From positions 1 through 13,743 of the forward strand of contig JAHQWS010000320.1 of the NCBI GenBank assembly GCA_029856295.1: 13,743 nucleotides of DNA, written 5' to 3'. The notes under the pieces were generated by a model, which worked only from the letters and a program-made list of their open reading frames with translations, was not told the DNA's origin and searched no databases. Within the stretch, counting starts at the first letter, position 1; each line of letters starts with the position of its first letter. This DNA comes from Promethearchaeia archaeon. Lineage in GTDB: Archaea > Asgardarchaeota > Lokiarchaeia > Sigyniarchaeales > SOKP01. The position numbers and the translations under genes are program-made. Shown here in pieces: positions 7,474 to 13,187 of the stretch.

Positions 7474-7501
7474 TTTTAAATAGTATTATAAAAGAGGGGA
7501 T
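7474..7501 (+). promoter_or_regulatory. Promoter and ribosome site of the rubredoxin-MBL gene
   Basis: TTTTAAATA at 7474-7482 is a good TATA box. GAGGGGAT at 7494-7501, three bases before the TTG at 7505, is a good Shine-Dalgarno and decides that start. If the TATA is used with normal spacing, transcription would start inside the ribosome site, so either a more upstream box (ATTAAATC near 7459) is used or the message is nearly leaderless. The rest of 7250-7473 is AT-rich with nothing else recognised. Confidence 0.45.
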
Positions 7502-7504
7502 TTT

Positions 7505-8230
7505 TTGTCAATCTTTAATGCTAAACAATATGTTTGTAAGGTATGTGGATATAATTTGATTGGATATTATCCAAATCGCTGTCCTTTTTGTGGAGCTTTA
7601 AGAGAAAATTTTATCTCATCTGAAGAATGTTCTCAAAATTATAAAATAATAAAATTCAAAGTAAATAATAAAATCGAGCGCTTAAATTCTTTTCCAAGCC
7701 TAGGACTCGAACATGCTGCTTATAGTATCGAAATTGACAATAAGTTAATTTGGATAGATTGTCCATCTACATTTAAAGCTAACTTGGAACGAATGGATAA
7801 AATTTTATTTACCCACCATCACTTTCTGGGTGCTTCAAATCTTTATAGAGAATATTATACGGCATTCGTTTGGATTCATATAAGAGATTCTGAGCATCAT
7901 ATTGCTAAAAAGCATCCATTTGACAAAAAATTTGAAAATAACTTTAATATAGATGGAATTGAAGCATTTCATATTGACGGTCACACACCAGGATTTACTT
8001 TTTATATATTTGAAGATGTACTTTTTGTGTGCGATTATTTAATTCCAAGAAACGACAGTTTTATTTTTAATCCATATGGTCCTTCTGAAAACACTATAGA
8101 GGGCGCTAAAAAATTGAAAAAAATAATTGAAAACTGTAGTTTCAATAAAGTTTGTGGCTTTAATTACGTGTTAGATTTTCCAATTTGGAAAGAAAAGTTC
8201 GACTTGCTTTTAAATAGTAGAAAAAATTAA
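7505..8230 (+). CDS. Rubredoxin-like domain fused to a degenerate metallo-beta-lactamase-fold domain
   Basis: 241 residues. The N-terminus has CKVCGY (C11, C14) and CPFCGA (C26, C29), an iron-binding rubredoxin-type knuckle with a short inner loop. The rest follows the MBL fold: LIWIDCPS (81-88), then THHHFLGASNL (103-113) in place of THxHxDHxGG, DGHTPG (158-163) with H160, and VCDYL (175-179) with D177. The first-metal histidines (H104, H106, H160) and the bridging D177 remain, but the Asp and His of the second site are Leu108 and Gly109, and the last His position reads GFNY (218-221). A standard binuclear hydrolase or flavo-diiron site is therefore unlikely. A one-metal enzyme or an electron-transfer or scaffold protein is possible. 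No flavodoxin domain is attached. TTG start by its Shine-Dalgarno. Confidence 0.85.
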   Translation: MSIFNAKQYVCKVCGYNLIGYYPNRCPFCGALRENFISSEECSQNYKIIKFKVNNKIERLNSFPSLGLEHAAYSIEIDNKLIWIDCPSTFKANLERMDKILFTHHHFLGASNLYREYYTAFVWIHIRDSEHHIAKKHPFDKKFENNFNIDGIEAFHIDGHTPGFTFYIFEDVLFVCDYLIPRNDSFIFNPYGPSENTIEGAKKLKKIIENCSFNKVCGFNYVLDFPIWKEKFDLLLNSRKN

Positions 8231-8248
8231 ATCTTTAAGATTTAATTT
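8224..8248. terminator. Perfect 25-nt palindrome over two convergent stop codons
   Basis: AAATTAAATCTT, one T, then AAGATTTAATTT: 12-bp arms with a single-base centre and no mismatch. It contains the TAA of the rubredoxin-MBL gene (8228-8230) and, on the other strand, the TAA of the TIM-barrel gene (8235-8237). It may act as a bidirectional terminator or mRNA 3' end structure, or as a protein-binding site. The low GC makes a strong RNA hairpin doubtful. Confidence 0.45.
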
Positions 8249-9131
8249 CAGGAATTTTAATTTCTGGAGCATGCTTCTTAATAAATTCGAATGATTCAAT
8301 TGCTTGGCTTAAGCCTAACTCAAAAACTATAGGTCCTTTAAAATCGTATTCATGTATCATTTTTAAGAACTTGATTGGAAAATTATTACCTCTTCCCAGG
8401 GCTACATGATCTGGAGAAGGATAATCGTCAGAATAATCTTGAAGGTGTATTTCACTTGTAATATCTAAATATGATTCTGTGATTTCAATAAGATCTACAT
8501 CTCCAGAGAATCCACCCAAAAAATGGGCTGTGTCTATACATAACTTCGTGCCTTTTAATTTATCGATAATTTCTATTGTCTTTTCAAAAGGATATTGAAT
8601 ATTTTCTATAGCTATTTTTGATTTTGGTATTTTAGTTGTTTTAATGATTTTTTTTACACTCTGAATAGCATAATTGGTTAAGATATGGTAGATTAATTCC
8701 ATAGCCTTTGAATCAAGACCTAAAACACCAATAGAGGCAGTAAATGAGCCCGTTGGATGAATTACAAACACTTCTATAGCTGGTTCTAAAAATTTAAATT
8801 GATTAAAAGAATCTATGCAAGATTGAACACTTGCTTCTCTAATAAATTTATTAGGAGAAGATAACTCAACACTATAAATGGGAAAATGAGCAGAAAAGGT
8901 AAAATCATATTCCTTTTGAATATTTATTATTCTTTTCTCCTCTTCTTTATTTATCTCAAGCGGTAAAATCTGAAATAAATCAAGGGATATTTCACAGTGT
9001 CGAAAACCACTATCGATAACATCTAAAATAAGGTCAGAAAAGCGAAAATCTGAGAAATCTATAAGTCCCTTATTAACATTGAAGCTCTTTACGAGATACT
9101 CACCATCTAAAGGGGTAATTCCAAACCTCAT
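8235..9131 (-). CDS. Xylose-isomerase-like TIM-barrel protein (sugar phosphate isomerase/epimerase or AP endonuclease 2 family)
   Basis: 298 residues with the metal-binding strands of this superfamily in order: CEISL (46-50), SAHFPI with H82, VIHPTG with H125, IAIENIQ with E176, CIDTAHFLGG with D200 and H203, EIHLQDY with H229, DHVALGRGN with D241 and H242, and IVFEL with E271. This is the full set of ligands that lets members bind two or three divalent metals, so it should be an active enzyme. Sugar isomerases, inosose dehydratases and endonuclease IV share these motifs, so the reaction cannot be named. The loop at 126-136 (TGSFTASIGVL) is not one I recognise. It is convergent with the rubredoxin-MBL gene, 4 bp between stops. 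The start is an ATG with only a weak purine-rich leader. Confidence 0.85.
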   Translation of the reverse strand: MRFGITPLDGEYLVKSFNVNKGLIDFSDFRFSDLILDVIDSGFRHCEISLDLFQILPLEINKEEEKRIINIQKEYDFTFSAHFPIYSVELSSPNKFIREASVQSCIDSFNQFKFLEPAIEVFVIHPTGSFTASIGVLGLDSKAMELIYHILTNYAIQSVKKIIKTTKIPKSKIAIENIQYPFEKTIEIIDKLKGTKLCIDTAHFLGGFSGDVDLIEITESYLDITSEIHLQDYSDDYPSPDHVALGRGNNFPIKFLKMIHEYDFKGPIVFELGLSQAIESFEFIKKHAPEIKIPEIKS

Positions 9132-9205
9132 ATAATCTTATCTTCGTTTTTGAAAAAAATAATTAAATTATAATGATAAAATAAAAAATGAAGTTTAACA
9201 AAAAA

Positions 9206-9239
9206 AAGTTAAGATTTTAAGTTAAGATTTCTATCTTAA
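9206..9239. repeat. Short tandem repeat and inverted repeat in the divergent intergenic region
   Basis: AAGTTAAGATTT occurs twice (9206-9217 and 9219-9230). The second copy also forms an inverted repeat with what follows: TTAAGAT at 9222-9228, loop TTCT, then ATCTTAA at 9233-9239. It lies between the divergent TIM-barrel and zinc-knuckle genes and may be an operator for either. Confidence 0.35.
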
Positions 9240-9249
9240 TAATTAGAAT

Positions 9250-9352
9250 AAAGTTTGAACTTATATAACAAATTATTTAATATCTTAGGATGTAATATGC
9301 AAAGTTTGAACTTATTATAACAAATTATTTAATATCTTAGGATGTAATATGC
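9250..9352 (+). repeat. Tandem duplication of a promoter/start region (51 and 52 bp) with decoy ATG
   Basis: Unit 1 (9250-9300) and unit 2 (9301-9352) both run from AAAGTTTGAACTTAT to AGGATGTAATATGC and differ by a single inserted T (TTATATAAC against TTATTATAAC). Each holds a TATA-like box, an AGGA ribosome site and an ATG. The ATG in unit 2 (9349) starts the downstream gene. The ATG in unit 1 (9297) opens a seven-codon frame, MQSLNLL, ending at 9318-9320. Confidence 0.9.
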
Positions 9353-10182
9353 AAATAAAAGTTACCTGCCCAATATGTGGGATTGAAAAAGATCTTAATA
9401 TTCCAGATGTAGTTTTTGCTCAAAAGAAATTTGGTACAATTAAAATCCAAGTACCCCAGAATGCAGTTTGTTCTGAACATCAGTTCATCGTTTTTGTTGA
9501 TTCTAAAGGAATTATTCGTGGATATGAAAAAATAGATCTGCAGATGGCAATCCCTACAGAAGAAACTGAATTGGAAAAGAAAGGGATCCTCACTTTGAGA
9601 AAACTTATTCAAATGTACGGTTTATACGGTCTTTTTAGTTTAATTCATGCGAAAATTTTTAACTATCCTGTTTATATTATGATCAATAACGAGTCAGAGG
9701 ATATAACGGATAGATTGAATAAAATAGGGAATAGTATACTACCAAACCAATACAAAGGCGCTGCTGGGGTTAACTTTATATTAGAACAAGATTATGACAA
9801 AGTAAAACTTAAAGAAAAAAACGCTCTGGTGTTAGATTCACATAAAAATATACTAAATACGCCTTGGGATGAAAAATTAAAATTCGAAGAAGACACTATT
9901 CAAAAGGCAGTTGAAATTATTGATGAGGAAGAACAACTACTTCTTATGCAGCAGGGTATTGCCAAACTTATTAATGAGGCCGAATATACAAAAAATCTTC
10001 TTGAGAACATCCGTGAAATTTACGAAGATGACTTGATGGAACGTATAGCTAAAGAAATGATGATTCCGAAGATTACTCATTACCGATTATCCTTAATCAA
10101 AAATTTTATTAAACAAAGATACTCTCCAAACTTGGCTTCTAAGATAAAAAATAAAGTAGAAGAATTTTTGGATCTTCTTTAA
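9349..10182 (+). CDS. Uncharacterised protein with N-terminal zinc knuckle
   Basis: 277 residues, not assigned to a named family. The N-terminus has CPICG (C7, C10) and, after about 30 residues, AVCSEHQFIVFVD (C41, H44), a probable CxxC...CxxH zinc site in a small beta domain that ends at GIIRGYEKIDLQ. I associate this N-terminal pattern with several Lokiarchaeota-type proteins, from memory only. The middle (about 80-180) looks like a mixed alpha/beta domain. From about 185 it is helical and highly charged (IDEEEQLLLMQQGIAKLI), ending in a helical segment that may bind a partner. No signal peptide or membrane segment. The ATG at 9349 follows AGGATG. It is the only coding gene between two convergent/divergent neighbours, so context does not suggest a job. 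Confidence 0.75.
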   Translation: MQIKVTCPICGIEKDLNIPDVVFAQKKFGTIKIQVPQNAVCSEHQFIVFVDSKGIIRGYEKIDLQMAIPTEETELEKKGILTLRKLIQMYGLYGLFSLIHAKIFNYPVYIMINNESEDITDRLNKIGNSILPNQYKGAAGVNFILEQDYDKVKLKEKNALVLDSHKNILNTPWDEKLKFEEDTIQKAVEIIDEEEQLLLMQQGIAKLINEAEYTKNLLENIREIYEDDLMERIAKEMMIPKITHYRLSLIKNFIKQRYSPNLASKIKNKVEEFLDLL

Positions 10183-10290
10183 CTGAGTATCTTCTCTTTT
10201 GGTAATTTGTTTTATATTGACCATATGAAATGTATATATAATTTAGGTCAAATACTAGTTGAATTTATATTTTTTACTTAAATAAAAACC

Positions 10291-10299
10291 TTTTTATAT
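10291..10299 (+). promoter_or_regulatory. TATA box of the first FAD oxidase operon
   Basis: TTTTTATAT at 10291-10299 predicts a transcript start near 10320, just before the duplicated leader. The same box precedes the second FAD oxidase at 13140-13150, but there it lies about 43 nt (box centre) from the start codon instead of about 63 nt. The difference is close to the 26-bp leader duplication here. Confidence 0.5.
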
Positions 10300-10320
10300 T
10301 TTTAGAGTGAAAATTTTTAT

Positions 10321-10364
10321 GTGATTATAAAATGAATACTATTGTGGTGATTATAAAATGAATA
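10321..10364 (+). repeat. Duplicated ribosome site and start codon; nine-codon mini-ORF overlapping the real start
   Basis: GTGATTATAAAATGAATA occurs at 10321-10338 and again at 10347-10364, period 26. Each copy has a GTGATT ribosome site and an ATG. The upstream ATG (10332) reads MNTIVVIIK and stops with TGA at 10359-10361, which overlaps the real ATG (10358-10360) as ATGA. That arrangement is the usual one for translational coupling. The mini-ORF is not in frame with the oxidase. Confidence 0.85.
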
Positions 10365-11785
10365 ATAATGAAATTGTTACTGAATTGGAAACTGTTGTTG
10401 GAGAGCGATTTGTAAGCAACAAACCAGAAGTAACATATCTTTACCATTATGATTTTGTTACGACAGAACCAGAAGGTAAATGTGATATCGCAATAATTCC
10501 TGGTTCAACTGAAGAAGTTCAAGAAATAGTTAAAATTGCGAATAAATACAAAATACCGTTAATTCCTTGGGTTTCTGGAATAAATTTTGGTTCTATAGCA
10601 ACTCCACGTCGGGGAGGGATCGTAGTTGATTTAAGACGATTAAACCGTGTTCTTGAAGTAAATGAGGATGATATGTACGCTGTAGTCGAAGGAGGAATAA
10701 CTTGGGCTGATCTTCAAGGCTATCTGGAAAAAAATCATCCAAATTTAAGAGCGGGTATAACCTGGTCCCCTCCAGGTACGGGAGTAATTCCTTCCTGTTT
10801 GTGTTATGGAATGTTTGATCTAGGGATGCTTGGTGGTACAGGAGCTGAATTTGTTAATGGAATAGAAGCAGTTTTAGGGTCAGGAGATTTAGTGAGAGTG
10901 GGTTCTTGTAGTCTTTCTGATTATTGGTACGGTCGACAACCATTACCAGATCTTGCTGGATTATTTATTGGTTGGGAGGGAACAACTGGTATCGTGACGA
11001 AAATGGGAATAAAATTATGGCCAAAATTACCATTCAGGGAAGATTTTACTGGAGTTGCTCTGAATATGGAAACGGGTGTTCCTATTCTACTCAAACTTTC
11101 GAAAGCTGGATTAGGTATATGTGATATTGTTATTTTAAATTTCGGATGGGGACAGTCAGCTCAAGAATTAAATGAAAGAGATGCGGTTAAAGATGCTGTA
11201 GCAGCAAACATGCCTGATTTTGTTTGCCTTATAACCACACAAGCTTATACTGAGAAACAACATGAAGCTCAATGCGAAGCTATTAGGGAAATATGCAAAA
11301 AAGGAAGAATCACTTTACTTTCCACTGAAGATGGTGTAGAAGCAATTAAACCGCCACCAATTCAACTTTGGGGATGCTGGAATTTCTCAAGAGGGGGAGG
11401 TGGACAGTGGATCGGGAGTTATTGTTCAAATCGAGATATTGTAAAATATTATAATTTATCGAGGGAAGTATGTCTTAAATATGGAAAAATTCCGCAATTT
11501 TATAGCCGAATAATGTTTGGTGGTCATTATTGTGTTGCCCGTTCGAATGTTAATTTTAACAAAAATGATCCTAATGATATAAATAATGCAAGAGAATTAC
11601 TCCATGAAATTCATGAATCTGTCCAAGATTTAGGTGGTGTGGTAATGTATAAACCTCCATTATGGGCAGTTGAGTATTATAAGAATAAAACTCTTCCCGC
11701 TACAACTGAATTAATTGAGAAAATCAAAAATCTGCTTGATCCCAATAATATATTGAATCCCGGACAAGGAATCGGAGAGGACTAA
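10358..11785 (+). CDS. FAD-linked oxidase/dehydrogenase of the VAO/4-cresol dehydrogenase-like type
   Basis: 475 residues. The FAD-binding PCMH-type domain covers about 1-225: AIIPGSTEEVQEIV (45-58), PWVSGINFG (70-78), GGIVVDLRRLNRVLEV (86-101), GGTGAEFVNGIEAVLGSGDLV (159-179) and LFIGWEGTTGIVTKMGIKLWPK (202-223). The SGINFG sequence in place of the GGGT of glycolate oxidases resembles 4-cresol dehydrogenase and vanillyl-alcohol oxidase. The C-terminal half ends in LLDPNNILNPGQGIG, the standard family end. It should oxidise an organic alcohol, hydroxy acid or phenolic substrate and pass electrons to the FeS protein encoded one base downstream, rather than to oxygen. GGTGATT with a five-base spacer sets the ATG. 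The leader is duplicated. The true substrate is unknown. Confidence 0.88.
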   Translation: MNNNEIVTELETVVGERFVSNKPEVTYLYHYDFVTTEPEGKCDIAIIPGSTEEVQEIVKIANKYKIPLIPWVSGINFGSIATPRRGGIVVDLRRLNRVLEVNEDDMYAVVEGGITWADLQGYLEKNHPNLRAGITWSPPGTGVIPSCLCYGMFDLGMLGGTGAEFVNGIEAVLGSGDLVRVGSCSLSDYWYGRQPLPDLAGLFIGWEGTTGIVTKMGIKLWPKLPFREDFTGVALNMETGVPILLKLSKAGLGICDIVILNFGWGQSAQELNERDAVKDAVAANMPDFVCLITTQAYTEKQHEAQCEAIREICKKGRITLLSTEDGVEAIKPPPIQLWGCWNFSRGGGGQWIGSYCSNRDIVKYYNLSREVCLKYGKIPQFYSRIMFGGHYCVARSNVNFNKNDPNDINNARELLHEIHESVQDLGGVVMYKPPLWAVEYYKNKTLPATTELIEKIKNLLDPNNILNPGQGIGED

Positions 11786-11786
11786 T

Positions 11787-13040
11787 ATGGGTAAGAAGAA
11801 AAGAGAACCTAGAGTAAGATATGTTAAAGGACAAGGTATTTCTAAAGTAAAAACAGCGTATGAAATCCATGATCTTAAAAGATATCAAAATCTGGAACAT
11901 TATAAAGACGTGGTTTATCAATGCGGAAAATGTGGCACCTGTAGGACAGTTTTTAAGGATGCTTATTGGTCCCGTGTATGTCCATCAGGTGAATTTGGAA
12001 AATTTGAAGCTTATTACCTTGGTGGTAAGAATCTTCTTATCTGGGCAATAAATTCAGGCAAACTCAATTGGACAGAGGATTTAGCTAAAATTTTTTACCA
12101 ATGTTCTGTGTGCATGGCATGTGTACAACAATGCCAAATTCCTGAAATTCATAGTTATGCCGCAGAATGGTTAATGGCAATGAGAGAAGAAGCGGTTAAA
12201 CAAGGTTTTGGTCCAATGCCCGAACAAAAGCAATACACAGAACATATAATGGTAGAAAAAAATCCTTACATGGAAAAACACGGAGATCGATTAAACTGGT
12301 TGCCATCACATATTAAGCAATCCCCTGATGCGAAACTTGCATATTTTGTTGGTTGTACTTCAAGCTATAGAGAACAAAGTGTTGCTGTGGCCACTGCTGA
12401 AATACTCAACTCCTTACAGGTAGATTTCAGAATTCTTACCAATGAAAGTTGTTGCGGATCTCCCGTTTATATGACCGGTCAGATTGAAAAAGCAAAAGAG
12501 ATTGCGGAGAAAAACGTAAATATGTTTAAAGAGTCTGGAATAGAATCAATCATTACTTCCTGTGCGGGATGTTATAGGACGTGGAAAGATACATATCCAA
12601 ATAAATTTGGTCTTAATCATGGGATTGAGGTAAAACATCTGCCAGAGTTCATACAAGACAAATTAAAAAAAGATGAGCTAAATTTTAGCAAAGAAATTAA
12701 CATGAAGATTACCTATCACGACCCTTGTCATATTGGTCGACACATGGGGATTTATAAAGCACCTAGAGAGGTATTGGAGAAAATACCCGGGATTGAACTC
12801 TTAGAAATGACTCGAAATAGACATAATGCGTGGTGTTGTGGTTCAGGAGGCGGAGTAAGGTCATCATTCAAGGAATTATCTGCCTTTGCTGCGAATGAGC
12901 GAATTGAAGAAGCTATAGGGACTACAGCTGAAGCAATCGTTTCGTGCTGTCCTTTCTGTTTAAACCAATTTAAAACAAATATTAAAGACAATGAGATTCA
13001 GGCTTTGGACCTCTCTGAGTTGGTAAGAAAGGCAATTTAG
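11787..13040 (+). CDS. HdrD/GlpC-like iron-sulfur protein with two CCG domains
   Basis: 417 residues. Two N-terminal 4Fe-4S sites: C46, C49, C52 and C65 (CGKCGTC, then a 12-residue gap, CPSGEFGKFEAYY) and C106, C109, C112, C116 (CSVCMACVQQC). Two CCG domains follow: C190, C222-C223, C259, C262 (YFVGC, ESCCGSP, SCAGC) and C314, C350-C351, C387-C388, C391 (DPCHIGRH, WCCGSGGG, CCPFC). This is the layout of heterodisulfide-reductase subunit D and of the FeS partners of FAD-linked dehydrogenases. It should accept electrons from the flavin protein and deliver them to a quinone-like carrier, a disulfide or another redox protein. It follows the oxidase stop by one base, with GGAGAGG inside the oxidase 3' end as its ribosome site, so the two are co-translated. 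No membrane segment is visible. Confidence 0.9.
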   Translation: MGKKKREPRVRYVKGQGISKVKTAYEIHDLKRYQNLEHYKDVVYQCGKCGTCRTVFKDAYWSRVCPSGEFGKFEAYYLGGKNLLIWAINSGKLNWTEDLAKIFYQCSVCMACVQQCQIPEIHSYAAEWLMAMREEAVKQGFGPMPEQKQYTEHIMVEKNPYMEKHGDRLNWLPSHIKQSPDAKLAYFVGCTSSYREQSVAVATAEILNSLQVDFRILTNESCCGSPVYMTGQIEKAKEIAEKNVNMFKESGIESIITSCAGCYRTWKDTYPNKFGLNHGIEVKHLPEFIQDKLKKDELNFSKEINMKITYHDPCHIGRHMGIYKAPREVLEKIPGIELLEMTRNRHNAWCCGSGGGVRSSFKELSAFAANERIEEAIGTTAEAIVSCCPFCLNQFKTNIKDNEIQALDLSELVRKAI

Positions 13041-13067
13041 TCAATAACATTCCATTTAAAATCTTAC

Positions 13068-13095
13068 TTTTTTTCAAATTTATTAATTTTTTTAA
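13068..13095 (+). terminator. T-rich tract after the oxidase/FeS operon
   Basis: Runs of seven T at about 13068-13074 and again near 13088-13093 lie within 60 bp of the FeS gene stop. Oligo-T tracts are sufficient for termination in many archaea. The region then continues to the promoter of the second oxidase. Confidence 0.35.
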
Positions 13096-13139
13096 TCTAT
13101 AATAATAAAGAGTTTACTTACTTCTGAGTTTAGTCAAAA

Positions 13140-13181
13140 TTTTTATATAACCAACTAACTTAACTTCTTATTAAGGGTGAT
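13140..13181 (+). promoter_or_regulatory. Promoter and ribosome site of the second FAD oxidase
   Basis: TTTTTATATAA at 13140-13150 is a near-consensus archaeal TATA box and predicts a start near 13170. GGGTGATT at 13175-13182, five to six bases before the ATG at 13188, is the ribosome site. Unlike the first copy, there is only one ribosome site/start unit and no mini-ORF. Confidence 0.5.
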
Positions 13182-13187
13182 TTTAAA

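Noticed and set aside
8221..8250. Insertion-sequence terminal repeat
   Set aside because: No transposase frame or target-site duplication nearby; the palindrome is better explained as a gene-end element.
9250..9352. Possible CRISPR-like repeat array
   Set aside because: Only two adjacent units with no spacers between them; each contains promoter and start signals. It is a tandem duplication.
10332..10361. Nine-codon mini-ORF as a protein-coding gene
   Set aside because: Too short and derived from a leader duplication; listed as a regulatory feature only.
12752..12991. Minus-strand open frame opposite the second CCG domain
   Set aside because: The sense strand encodes the conserved cysteine motifs; the antisense product has no recognisable pattern.
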